64,000 bases of DNA from contig CP078104.1 in NCBI GenBank assembly GCA_019203745.1, positions 2,020,501 to 2,084,500 of the forward strand. Reading direction: 5' to 3'. Under the pieces are notes generated by a model. The model saw nothing but the letters and a program-made list of their open reading frames with translations, ran no database searches and was not told where the DNA came from. Origin of the DNA: Chryseobacterium sp. E1. GTDB lineage: Bacteria; Bacteroidota; Bacteroidia; Flavobacteriales; Weeksellaceae. This document shows, one piece after another, positions 54,688 to 64,000 of the stretch (its first letter is position 1; the number at the start of each line of letters is the position of its first letter). The translations under genes were made by a program, and so were the position numbers.

Positions 54688-56485
54688 TTATTTATTCATA
54701 GACATCAGGAATTCTTCATTGTTAAGAGTTCCTTTGATGTTTTTGTCTACAAACTCCATCGCTTCTACAGGATTCATTTCAGAAAGGTATTTTCTGAGGA
54801 TCCACATTCTCTGTGAAGTTACTTCGTCAAGGAGAAGATCATCTCTACGGGTACTTGATGATACAAGATCAATAGCAGGATAGATTCTTCTGTTGGCAAT
54901 TTTTCTGTCCAGCTGAAGCTCCATATTACCTGTCCCTTTGAATTCTTCAAAGATCACTTCATCCATCTTGGAACCTGTATCAATAAGGGCTGTTGCAATG
55001 ATGGTAAGAGATCCCCTCCTTCAATTTTTCTTGCTGCCCCAAAGAATCTTTTCGGTTTGTGAAGTGCATTGGCATCTACCCCACCGGAAAGTACTTTACC
55101 GGATGCAGGCGTTTACAGTATTGTATGCTCTTGCCAGTCTTGTAATAGAATCCAGTAAGATGACAACATCATGTCCGCACTCAACCATTCTCTGTGCTTT
55201 TGCAAGAACAAGATTGGCTACTTTTACGTGTTTTTCAGCAGCTTCGTCAAATGTAGAGGCAATTACTTCTGCATTTACACTTCTTTCCATATCGGTAACT
55301 TCTTCCGGACGTTCATCGATCAGAAGAACCATCATATATACCTCAGGGTGATTGGATGCGATAGAGTTCGCAATATCCTTAAGCAACATTGTTTTACCAG
55401 TTTTAGGCTGTGCAACAATCATCGCTCTCTGTCCTTTACCAATTGGTGCAAAAAGATCTACAATTCTTGTGGAAACTGTAGAACCACTTCCTGCAAGATT
55501 GAATTTTTCCTGGGGAAAAGCGGTGTAAGGTACTCAAATGCAACACGGTCTTTAATAAACGCTAAGTCACGTCCGTTAACTTCCGTAGGTTTTAATAATG
55601 AGAAATATTTTTCGCCTTCTTTCGGTAATCTTACAATTCCTTTAACGGTATCTCCTGTTTTCAATCCGAAATTTCTGATCTGTGCTGTAGAAACATACAC
55701 ATCATCAGGAGATGAGATATAGCTGAAATCTGAGGAACGAAGGAATCCGTAATTATCCGGTAAGATTTCCAGAACGCCTTCAATACTTACCAATCCATCG
55801 AAATTGAATTCTTTTTTATGGTCGTTCTGCTCCTCTGCCTTTTCAGAATGTCTGTTCTGATGTTGGTTCTGGTTTTTATGTTGGTTTCCACTGTTCTGTG
55901 GGTGGTTGTGTCCTTTTTGAGGTCTGTTAGCCTGTTGTTGAGGAGGGGTGTTAGGCTTTTCTTCTGCCTGTGCAGGCTCTTGGGATTCTGTGTTTTTGGA
56001 GTTTCTGTTTTTTCTGTAGATACTTCTGCATTTCCTGCATTGGTAGAAACTCTTTTTCTTTTCTTTTTAGCCTGAGCTGTCTGAGCTTCTTCTGCCGGTG
56101 CAGTTGTTTCAGCTTTGGGTTCTTCAGGTTTTATTTCTTCAGAAACCGGTGTCTTGTCTTCTACTTTTTCCTCTACTTTCGGTTCTGCTGCTGTTTTAGC
56201 AGTTGTTTTTGGCTTGGCTGCCGGTGTTTTTTCGGGGCAGCTTTTTTTTTTTTTTGCCGGGGCTTTAGCAGGTTTTTCTGCTGGAGCCTCTTCAGTATTT
56301 ACACTGGTGGTTTCTGTGGCGTTGAAATAATCTTTTGCAACTTTAGGGTTAGAAGCCTGAAAGTCAAGAATAGCAAAGATCTTGTCATTTTCATTGCTGT
56401 TTCTTGCAACTTTAACGCCTAAATCCTTTAAGATTTTAGTCAGTTCCGTTACGGATTTTGACCTTAACGTTTCTATGTTAAACAT
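54688..56485 (-). CDS. rho: transcription termination factor Rho with long disordered insert
   Basis: Hexameric RNA translocase ending transcription, here about 600 residues against about 420 in E. coli. N-terminal helical domain ([20 protein letters not shown]). A long low-complexity part of about 170 residues follows, first Ala/Lys/Pro/Glu-rich, then, after a shift near 55985, Asn/Gln/His/Lys-rich. The RNA-binding domain ([20 protein letters not shown]) and the motor come next: Walker [42 protein letters not shown], and, after shifts, [20 protein letters not shown]. Breaks near 56250, 55985, 55800, 55510, 55110 and 55015. Extended Rho with disordered segments is typical of Bacteroidota. Confidence 0.95.
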
Positions 56486-56564
56486 ATTTAATGTAAAAAT
56501 GTAATTAATTGTGAGTAAGAAAAGTAAGTCCGGTGACTTTTGTTTTCAAGTACATTGTATAATG

Positions 56565-56595
56565 CAAATCTACACTTATTTTTGAATTGTGCAAA
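56565..56595 (-). promoter_or_regulatory. promoter of rho
   Basis: Minus strand TTTG (56595-56592), exactly 19 bases, TAGATTTG (56572-56565). It overlaps the divergent promoter on the other strand. Confidence 0.75.
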
Positions 56596-56611
56596 ATTTA
56601 TATTATTTTTG
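56581..56611 (+). promoter_or_regulatory. promoter of the DUF4293 gene
   Basis: TTTG (56581-56584), exactly 19 bases, TATTTTTG (56604-56611); 18 bases before the ATG at 56630. Confidence 0.75.
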
Positions 56612-56629
56612 CCAAGAATTTAATATTCA

Positions 56630-57019
56630 ATGCTACAGAGAATACAAACTATATGGACTTTATTGGCAGTTCTGGCTGCTGTTTTCCTATTTATAACAGG
56701 ACAGGATGTTGTTATTTCAGACAGTATTCCTGTATTGAATATCGGCTGCATAGTGCTTGTCATCATAGGAGCATTAAGTATATTCAGTTTTAAAAACAGA
56801 AAAAGACAAATTTTGCTGAATACCATCAGCATCATTATAAACGCTTTGTTGATTGGTTTATTGGCGTACTGGTTACTAAACTTATCCGGAGGAATTCAGT
56901 TTCCTGAGAAGGGTATTGAGCCGGTTTTCCCATTGATTGCGGTGATCTGTCTGCTTATAGCAAACGTTTATATCCGTAAAGATGAGAGGCTCGTAAAATC
57001 TGTAGACAGACTTCGATAG
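56630..57019 (+). CDS. DUF4293 membrane protein
   Basis: Intact 129-residue inner-membrane protein with four helices (about residues 8-24, 37-53, 62-84, 100-115). Starts MLQRIQTIWTLLAVLAAV, a recognisable DUF4293 opening, and ends with the basic KDERLVKSVDRLR. This family sits next to rho in many Flavobacteriia, as here, divergently. Function unknown; a link to Rho is suggested by synteny only. Confidence 0.85.
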   Translation: MLQRIQTIWTLLAVLAAVFLFITGQDVVISDSIPVLNIGCIVLVIIGALSIFSFKNRKRQILLNTISIIINALLIGLLAYWLLNLSGGIQFPEKGIEPVFPLIAVICLLIANVYIRKDERLVKSVDRLR

Positions 57020-57043
57020 CCTTACAACGATTTTTTGAGTGAG

Positions 57044-57070
57044 AACAGCTTCTTTACAGGAGCTGTTTTT
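57044..57070 (+). terminator. intrinsic terminator after DUF4293 gene
   Basis: Stem AACAGCT / AGCTGTT followed by T run. Confidence 0.75.
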
Positions 57071-57209
57071 TATTGTTCTTATTCTTTATAGTATAAAGGC
57101 CATAATACCTAAAATCCTTCAGCACAGGCCCATTTAAATTAATTTATGTAACTTCCTGCAACTTTTCACTGAAAGTAACGACAGATTCTATAACTTTTAA
57201 TAAAAGACA

Positions 57210-58128
57210 ATGAAAAAGCTAACTTATCTTACTTTATCCCTTTTCTCAATAGGTATCTTTGCACAGGAAGTTTCAAAAGAAAGAATAAAAACAGTCATTT
57301 CCACACTGGCTTCTGATGAAATGAAAGGACGTGAAATCTGGACTCCCGAAAATGAAAATGCAGCTAATTATATTGCCACCCTTTTCAAAGAAAACAAGCT
57401 TGAATACTGTACCGGAAATTCTTATCTGATCCCTTTTGAATATAAAGGCCAAAAGGCTTATAACGTATGTGGTGTAAAAAAGGGAAAACGGATCAATATC
57501 TTGGATTTTCCGGCCATTTCGACCACATTGGGACCAGTGATAAAACCGGTGACAATATTTATAACGGGGCTGATGATGATGCCAGCGGAATTACAACGCT
57601 TGTAGGAATTGCCGATTATTTCAAAAACAAAAAACCGAATTTTCAATGGTTTTCATGGCCTTCAACGGAGAAGAAAAAGGAATGCTGGGATCAAGAGCCA
57701 TATCAGAAGATAAAAATCTGGATAAGATCTACAACAATATGACGGCTCTTTTCAATTTTGAAATGGTAGCTACAGAATCCCAATGGGGCAAAAATGCATT
57801 ATATATGACCGGAGACGGTTTTTCTGATCTGGATGAACTTTTTAATCAGTATGCCGTCAACGGATTAAAAATAAATCAGGATCCTTACGCAGAACAGCAG
57901 CTCTTCTACCGTTCAGACAATGTAAGTTTTGTGAAAAAGAAAATCATTGCCCATTCATTTTCAACGGTTGATATGACAAAAGCTACTCATTACCATCACG
58001 AAAATGACGATATCAATGTGGTTGACTTTGATAATATGACCCGGATCATTAATAATTTCGGGAAAACGCTGGAAAAACTGAATCCTAAGAATTTTGCTCC
58101 AAAATATAATGATCAGGTGAAATTCTAA
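57210..58128 (+). CDS. secreted M28-family metallopeptidase
   Basis: About 306 residues with a signal peptide (LSLFSIGIFAQ). Zinc-peptidase motifs of family M28: GHFDHIG (first His), NGADDDASG (bridging Asp), FNGEEKGMLGSR (catalytic and metal Glu) and THYHHENDD near the C-terminus (last His). Complete site. Probably an aminopeptidase acting in the periplasm or outside the cell, feeding amino acids. Broken near 57475 and 57640. Single gene after the DUF4293 terminator. Confidence 0.9.
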
Positions 58129-58168
58129 ATTCTATAGACAAAAGCCAATACCAACTGAGCTATTTTAA

Positions 58169-58213
58169 TTGCCATGAATTCAGGAATTATTGTTATTTGT
58201 GAATTCATGGCAA
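58169..58213. repeat. perfect 14-base inverted repeat
   Basis: TTGCCATGAATTCA and TGAATTCATGGCAA separated by 17 bases. Not followed by a good T run in either direction (A run follows on the right), so it may be a leftward-acting terminator or an operator. Confidence 0.5.
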
Positions 58214-58231
58214 AAAAAGCTGTAACATCGT

Positions 58232-58384
58232 ATGAAAAGGGCAGTTTACTGTATTTTCATTTTTATTATCCATCCTTTTTCTGATTCTTTTTCACAATAC
58301 TATTCTTTGGATTACCCTGTGCAATTTTCAATCATAAGGCCTTTTGTTCTTTACAATATCAATTTAAAAGTCAGGCATTTGTAA
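58232..58384 (+). CDS. possible 50-residue secreted peptide
   Basis: Small frame from the ATG at 58232 to TAA at 58382-58384. It starts MKRAVYCIFIFIIHPF, which looks like a signal or membrane segment, then SQYYSLDYPVQFSIIRPF. No family known. It fills part of the 357-base gap between the M28 peptidase and the ABC exporter, in which I see no other gene. Could be chance. Confidence 0.35.
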   Translation: MKRAVYCIFIFIIHPFSDSFSQYYSLDYPVQFSIIRPFVLYNINLKVRHL

Positions 58385-58457
58385 CAAATACCGATATTTT
58401 GAAACATATCCATTAAAGTAAAAGAGGATTAAGAACGTCTTATCTTTTAATTTTACG

Positions 58458-58465
58458 TAATTTTG
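58458..58465 (+). promoter_or_regulatory. -7 promoter box of the ABC exporter gene
   Basis: TAATTTTG, exact TAnnTTTG, 20 bases upstream of the ATG at 58486. Confidence 0.5.
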
Positions 58466-58485
58466 CTATCCAATTTTTTCATTGA

Positions 58486-60321
58486 ATGAACGAATACAAA
58501 AAAATCTTAAAGTTTGCGAGGCCGCATCAAAAATATATCTACGGAAGTTTATTTTTCAACATCCTGTATTCTGTATTTCAGATTGCTTCTTTAGGAACTA
58601 TTCTACCCGTTTTGGGAATGCTTTTTGGCACTATAAAATCAGAAAAACATACTGCTGCACCAGTTTATTCAGGTGATATCATAGACTTTTTTTCTTATGT
58701 GAAAGAATATTCCAATTACTATATACAGTCTTTGGTCAGCGAGTACGGTTCTCTTAAGGTGCTTGCCTGGTTGTGTATTATTACAGCCTTTATGTTCCTT
58801 TTAAGAAATGTTTTCAGATATTTAGGAGCATTACTTTTGATCAACTACCGTGTAGGAGTTACTAAAGATCTGCGTGGTGCAATGTACAGAAAAATATTGT
58901 CGTTACCCGTTTCATTTTTTACCGAAAGCCGAAAGGGAGATATGATGTCCCGTATGTCTAATGATGTGGGGAAGTTGAAGGAAATATCCTGGGAAGTTTG
59001 GTTGAATTAATCAACGCTCCTTTTATGCTGATCAGTACTCTGATCTCTTTATTTATTGTAAGCCCGGAAATGACCCTTTTCTCTTTACTGGTACTCCCGG
59101 TAATGGGAACGATGATTGCATTGATTGGAAAAAGTCTTAAAAGGATTCTCATGAAGCACAACATGAACTGGGAACTATCTTCTCTATCGTAGATGAAACG
59201 CTGAAATCTTCAAAGGTTATTAAGATATTTAATGCTGAAAAGATTATGGATAGCCGCTTTATGCAATCTATGAACAGATGGATCTCAAGCTCGATGAGTT
59301 TGGGAAGAAAGAAAGAACTAGCATCGCCAATGAGTGAATTTCTAGGTTCTATTACCTTTTTGATCATTGCATGGTATGGTGGAAAACAGATTATTGTAGA
59401 CCAGAGTTTATCGCCTGCAGGTTTCTTGGTATTTTTAGGAATGTTCTTCCAAATCTTACCTCCGGCAAAAACTTTATCTTCATCTATCTCTAACGTACAG
59501 AAAGGAGAAGCTTCTCTTAAAAGAGTATTGGAGATCCTTGATGCAGACGTTAAAATCGAAGAAATTGCAGAACCTGTTTCTATTTCTACCCTTCAGAATA
59601 CTATTGAATTCAGGAATATTGGATTTTATTATGATAAAGCCAATCTTATCCTTAAAAACTTCAATCTTACGATTCCAAAAGGGAAAACCGTTGCATTGGT
59701 AGGGCAAAGCGGAAGTGGTAAAACAACGATTGCCAATCTTTTAGCAAGATTTTATGATGTTTCCGAAGGAGATATCCTGATTGACGGGACTGATATCAAA
59801 CATTTAAAGCTACAGGAATACCGCCAGCTCCTCGGAATGGTAACTCAGGAATCCGTACTGTTCAATGATTCTGTTTATAACAACATTCTGATGGGTAAAC
59901 CTGATGCAACCAGAGAAGAAGTTATTGAAGCCGCTAAAATTGCCAATGCCGACAGTTTCATCACCGGTCTTTCCGAAGGCTATGACACCAATATCGGAGA
60001 TGACGGAAATAAACTTTCCGGAGGTCAGAAGCAAAGAGTTTCCATTGCAAGAGCTGTATTGAAAAATCCACCGATCATGATCCTTGATGAAGCGACTTCA
60101 GCATTGGACACAGAATCTGAAAGATTCGTTCAGGATGCCCTGGAAAAGATGATGGAAAACAGGACTTCCTGGTTATTGCCCACAGGCTTTCAACCATCCA
60201 AAAGGCAGACTGGATTGTAGTAATGGAAAAAGGAACCATTGTAGAACAGGGAACCCACCATGATCTTATTGCCAGAAAAGGGATGTACAACAAGCTTGTT
60301 GAATTGCAAAACTTTGACTAA
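58486..60321 (+). CDS. MsbA-like ABC exporter (permease fused to ATPase)
   Basis: Half-transporter of about 611 residues, with six membrane helices then a nucleotide-binding domain; works as a dimer to move lipid, lipid A or drug out. Coupling motifs: [40 protein letters not shown]. ATPase motifs: Walker [15 protein letters not shown]-loop [11 protein letters not shown], signature [15 protein letters not shown], Walker [13 protein letters not shown] and, after a shift near 60165, H-loop [12 protein letters not shown]. Other breaks near 58990 and 59140. Similar to lipid A flippase MsbA, though substrate is not proven. Confidence 0.92.
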
Positions 60322-60339
60322 TTTTTAAGTTAATAAAAA

Positions 60340-60683
60340 ATGAACCCTATACAAGAGTATTTCTACAGAATCGAAGAGCCTGAAAGAAGTACTCTTCTTT
60401 TTGCGGAAAAAATCCTTGCTTCCGATACGGAAAACATTACGGAAACATTGAGTTTCGGACTTCCTTTTTTAAGTATAAAAAGAAAATGCTGTGTTATTTC
60501 TATTACAGCAAAAAGTATAAAAAGCATTACCTGAGCTTCTATCATGGTGACAAACTCGATTATCCGGAACTTATCCAGGACGGCAGAAAGAAGTTTAAAA
60601 TTCTTTTAATTGATGCTGATGAGGATTTGCCATTAGAATTTATTTTAAGCCTCACAGAGGAAATTAAAAGATATATAAAATAA
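60340..60683 (+). CDS. DUF1801-family protein
   Basis: About 114 residues of the YdhG/YjbR-like DUF1801 fold: MNPIQEYFYRIEEPERSTLL, ITETLSFGLPF and, after a shift near 60475, KKHYLSFYHGDKLDYPELIQ. Some relatives act as iron chaperones; function here is unknown. It begins 18 bases after the ABC exporter stop and shares its strand, so is probably cotranscribed. Ends at a strong hairpin. Confidence 0.8.
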
Positions 60684-60686
60684 AAA

Positions 60687-60718
60687 CTCCGGTACGGATA
60701 ACCGTACCGGAGCCCTTC
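60687..60718. terminator. terminator after DUF1801 gene, between convergent genes
   Basis: Perfect 11-base stem CTCCGGTACGG / CCGTACCGGAG, loop ATAA. Confidence 0.75.
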
Positions 60719-60742
60719 TTTAAAAACTATATTATTTTGTGT

Positions 60743-62539
60743 TTATTCCTTGAACTCAGCTTGTTTAATAGCCCATGCAAAAGCATTTGCATAAAATATT
60801 GAGTTATATACGTTCATTTCATAAGCAGCTGCTCCATTGCCATAATTCGGTTTAGGAATCGGCTTATAGTTTGTATCTGCATAAAACGGGCAGATGGTAT
60901 CTGATGTATTTGGAGAAGTAACCGTTCCACATTGAGAGTTGAACCCACCGTCTCCTACCCAGATGAAATTTAAAGTATTGTGTTTGAATGCAGTTACACG
61001 GCCTACAGTTCCTGAGGGTGAAGCTGTGGAGATATTGGTATCTCCTGAATATACTGTAATTTCACTGGAAGGCAGACCCGTTGCGTAGGTTGTAGAAGAG
61101 GCATCTTCTCCCCACTGTAATCCTCTTATATCTCCAAAAGGTCCATTCAGTATTTCATCATTTGTAAGTGGCAATTTGTAGATAGCTCCTGCACTGTTTA
61201 CACCTCCGGTGTTCACCGATCCGTCAAACACATTTCTGAAAAGATTCTGTACTCCACTGTTGCTTTCGGAATAAGCAATGATTACTCCTCCTTTTGCCAG
61301 GTAGTTTTTCAGTATCTGTGCTTCGGCCGCATTCATCCCCATGCATACCCAATAACGATGATATCTACGGATTTGCCCCGGTTGTCCAAGTGGTTAACTG
61401 AGTAGCACTTGGATTATCGGTACCATCAATAATCTGATCCCATCCTTCATATTTTACAATACTGTTGGCCAGGGTTCCAAAATTAGCAGCTGTTTTAATA
61501 ACCATTCCTGACGGGGAAGTTCCTGAAACATTATATCCGCAGCCATTTGGACCAGCTCCTATAGCTAAAAGCTTTTTCTTGGGAACCACTACAATTACAT
61601 TTACAGTACATGTTGTGGAAACCCCTCCTTTACTATCTGAAGTAATAGTCATTGTTTTTACTGCAGTAGAAGAAGGTGTTCCTGTACCCTGCAATGTTAC
61701 ATTCTGATTTCCTGTAGCGGTAAATGTACCTGAAGCACTGAACGAAATTCCGTCTACAGTGTTGGTATTAATTGTATAACTTCCCAAAGCTGTAACATTT
61801 ACAGGAAGAGTAATTGTATTAGAGGCAGTCAAGGCCGTACCCACTTTGTACACCCCGTTTGCAGTCGCACTTCCACAGCTCATCGTATAAGTTCCTGCAG
61901 GGCTCAGTACATCAACAGAGATTGCAGGGGTACATGTAACTTCTGCTCCATTAGCCTCAAGTGTAATATTATCTGTCTGAATATTCTGAGGAATTCCCTG
62001 TCCCGGAACCTGTATAGTTTGTATTCCTGTATTGAGAAATACTCCAGTTCCATAAAAATTATATCCGTTTGAAGTTGTTCGGAAATAATATAATTTCCTA
62101 CTTTCGTTACGTTAACTTTCACACTCAGGTAATTAGAACTGGTAAGCTCTTTACCTTTTACATAACTCCCCATGGCCTGCGTTGCAGAACAATCTATGGT
62201 AAAGAGTCCTTTCCCCAGCTGACCGCATACACTTTTCCATTCATCATCTGCAAAGCTCCAGTAATTGAAGCAGTCTTCTGTGGTATTGTAAATCGTTAAA
62301 CCATCATCTTTGGGTTTATTGATCACAATTGCATTCCTTTGTGATTCGGTAAGTCGGGGAATAAGTATTCCCTTGTTGTTATTTCCTGAAACAACATCAA
62401 GAACAGAATTCAAATTGGGTGAAGAAGTATTAATTCCTACAGCTCCATTATTGGTTTGCGAATAAAATTTTCCAAAGGTAAAAAGCAAGATAAGAAGCAA
62501 GGTCTTCACCAAAGGCATTTTCAATTTTGTGTCCATCAT
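60743..62539 (-). CDS. large secreted protein with ThuA/GATase-like C-terminal region
   Basis: About 598 residues. Signal peptide (LLILLFTFGKFYSQ), then the GAVGINTSSPNLNSVLDVVS opening seen in flavobacterial surface proteins. A GITIPRLTESQRNAI-like segment (GILIPRLTESQRNAIVI) follows, then Ig-like beta repeats around 62000-61600 (NTVDGISFSASGTFTATGNQ). The C-terminal domain has Rossmann-like elements (KKKLLAIGAGPNGCGYNVSG, AEAQILKNYLAKGGVIIAYS) and QWGEDASS. Breaks near 62065, 61895 and 61370. The alternation of sheet and helix near the end recalls ThuA or glutamine-amidotransferase folds, but no catalytic Cys-His pair is clear. Surface role inferred. Confidence 0.65.
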
Positions 62540-62794
62540 TTATTAAGTTATAATTGTTTTAATGATTCAATTTTCTCAGTCATTTAACCAACACAAAATT
62601 ATCATCCCTGCTTTATCAGAAACCATTTTGCCCTACGCAATACTACTCATGCGTAGTAAAACTCATTATATCAAACATAAAGTACCTTACACTCTCCAAT
62701 GAAACCGGCTCATAAGCAATGAAACATTCGTTTTATATTTTAAAAATGGATTTCCATTTGGTGATTGTATTTCTGCTTATCTTAAAATCTTTGC

Positions 62795-63468
62795 TTATCT
62801 GAAGATTGCTAAGCTCGTTTTTTTCTGATGTTTCAGTATTTTTAAAATAGATTCCTCATCATAGGAACGAAGTCTTTGGCTACTGAATTCCATTGTGTAC
62901 TCCGGTTCTCCGAAAACAAGTTTGTTAAATTTCAGAACGTCAAGAGCAGAATTCAGTGTATCAAGTTGATTCCTTATGGTAATATCAGCCCATTTTTCAG
63001 GAAATTTTTCATGAAGTATATCCAGATAGATCTGTTTGTAATCCGGAGTCATATTATATCTTTTTTCAGCCATTTATACAGTGTTGTTTTGGGAATCTTA
63101 TATCTGGTAATAACTTCATTGGAAGACATGGCCCCGGTTTTTATTTTGTCTAGGATAAAATTCTTTACTTCCTGAGTATAAATATTTTTTCTAAAAACCA
63201 TGGTACCTTTTTTCTGTTTTAGTGTATTATCTACTCTGGAATTGGGAGCATAAAGGATCAGATGGCCGGTATAAAATCTAAAGAAATCGAATTTTAAAAG
63301 CTTACACCATTTCAACAGAATGTCTGTATCAATACTTTTCTTCTGAAACATAATTTCAGCTTCCCATTCTGCCTTATCTAAAAATTTTGCAATTCTTTCC
63401 ATCGGCATCTGCTGTTCTTCCACCTTAGATTGTATCAGGCTTCCAATATGGATGTTTTTAATATTCAT
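62795..63468 (-). CDS. transposase-like HTH protein (Chryseobacterium multicopy family)
   Basis: About 224 residues in two overlapping frames. The first (63468-63049) begins MNIKNIHIGSLIQSKVEEQQ, has LLKWCKLLKFDFFRFYTGHL and LILYAP, then a HTH with EVITRYKIPKTTLYKWLKK. I recall this family, with KNIHIG and the FFRFY box, as the multicopy protein annotated transposase or HTH protein in Chryseobacterium. The second frame (63073-62795) continues with YKQIYLDILHEKFPEKW and SYDEESILKILKHQKK. It joins by a -1 step at an A-run near 63060. Whether this step is programmed or an error is undecided. No inverted repeats seen around it. Confidence 0.65.
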
Positions 63469-63568
63469 TGTGTCATTTTGAAGTAAAAATATTGACAGTC
63501 TGCAAAACAAACGGCATTATTGCCCACTCAAAACTACGCATGAGTATTAAAACTTAAAATCATCATGT

Positions 63569-64000
63569 TTAAATCTTAATAAGAAAGCTATTGATATTTA
63601 TTTCAGAAGAAATATTTAGTTTCTTGCGAATCCTATATTTCTTACTTTCTACAGCACGTATACTGTTATTGGTACATTGCGCTATTTTTTTGTATCAAAA
63701 TCAAGCTTCATCAAGGCACAGAAGAATAGCTCTGAATGAATAAGATTAGGGTTTATTTTTAAGATTTCCGGAATGAAGTGTGGGAAAAAAAGTTGAAATT
63801 TTTCAAAAAAACAGGAGAATTATTTTCTGCCAGATTCAAGATCTCTTCAATATTCTCTTCAGAAAGGTTATTGATAAGCATTTGGTGTTTCATTAATTCC
63901 GCATTGGTCTTTATTAAGTCCTTGATTGTGGAATCTTTTATTTCCTTTTCATGAATCAATCCATGAATCAGCTTATCTTTTTGGGCAACAAAGATAATGT
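63569..64000 (-). CDS. C-terminal part of an HTH (LuxR-like) transcriptional regulator
   Basis: Partial gene; its N-terminal part lies beyond 64000. The visible end reads KTNAELMKHQMLINNLSEEN, then (after a shift near 63790) LIHSELFFCALMKLDFDTKK, IAQCTNNSIRAVESKKYRIR and KKLNISSEIN. The last part matches the LuxR-type HTH: KKIAQ helix, S-I-R-A-V-E recognition helix, KKYRIRKKL. Many Flavobacteriia have TPR-rich membrane regulators ending like this, which is my guess for the full protein. A second shift near 63690 restores the HTH. Stop at 63569-63571. Confidence 0.65.

Noticed and set aside
55818..56422. Plus-strand frames of up to 150 residues opposite rho
   Set aside because: Low-complexity mirror of the Rho insert (Phe/Cys/Leu runs); no promoter, and rho is certain on the other strand.

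Overview
The window looks like a chromosome segment of a Chryseobacterium-like flavobacterium (Bacteroidota, Weeksellaceae). Evidence: type IX secretion (T9SS) sorting domains of both A and B type, TonB receptors paired with a DUF5689 lipoprotein, an exosortase F (XrtF) pair, a transposase-like protein family I know from Chryseobacterium, and promoters of the Bacteroidota form TTTG-N19-TAnnTTTG. The assignment rests on recognised families, not on a database search.

A technical point governs the whole annotation. Most long genes, including essential ones (mfd, dnaB, rho, asd, pth), are split by one-base shifts, often in or near homopolymers. I read these as uncorrected sequencing or assembly indels rather than decay. 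Coordinates are therefore given for the whole reconstructed gene, and the breaks are named in each entry.

Layout. 1-9530: accessory, AT-rich polymorphic-toxin locus. It holds a small T9SS type A sorting-domain protein, an overlapping giant SpvB/RHS toxin with an ADP-ribosyltransferase-like tail, and four immunity-like genes in units separated by terminators. 9580-18100: leftward genes pth, a lipoprotein, three tandem secreted 'QVGI' paralogs and mfd. 18139-23363: small lipoproteins, a DGTPDKRYK-repeat protein, a GH3 protein, an MFS exporter and a secreted helical protein. 23400-32758: three large T9SS type B surface proteins (two with lectin domains) around dnaB and rnhA. 32882-36628: nitroreductase, nadB, an unknown gene and nadC. 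36835-43000: TonB receptor, small membrane protein, asd, a CDF metal transporter, and convergent xrtF with its partner.

43201-47240: AmgK-like kinase, a GxxExxY gene flanked by 28-base inverted repeats, a stand-alone RapZ C-terminal domain protein, a MurU-like nucleotidyltransferase, a LOG-family protein and a DUF6702 protein. This looks like a cell-wall sugar recycling operon interrupted by a small cassette. 47602-53816: TonB receptor plus DUF5689 lipoprotein, divergent from a secreted endonuclease/exonuclease-family protein and a DUF6146 protein. 53883-60683: sodB, rho with a long disordered N-terminal half, DUF4293, an M28 peptidase, an MsbA-like ABC exporter and a DUF1801 protein. 60743-64000: a large secreted protein, a transposase-like HTH protein and the C-terminal end of an HTH regulator running off the window.

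The strongest leads are (1) a T9SS sorting module translationally coupled to an RHS toxin that lacks one, (2) the GxxExxY cassette with terminal inverted repeats inside the amgK-rapZC-murU cluster, and (3) the link between a RapZ-type amino-sugar sensor domain and cell-wall recycling enzymes. No tRNA, rRNA, CRISPR array, riboswitch or phage was seen.
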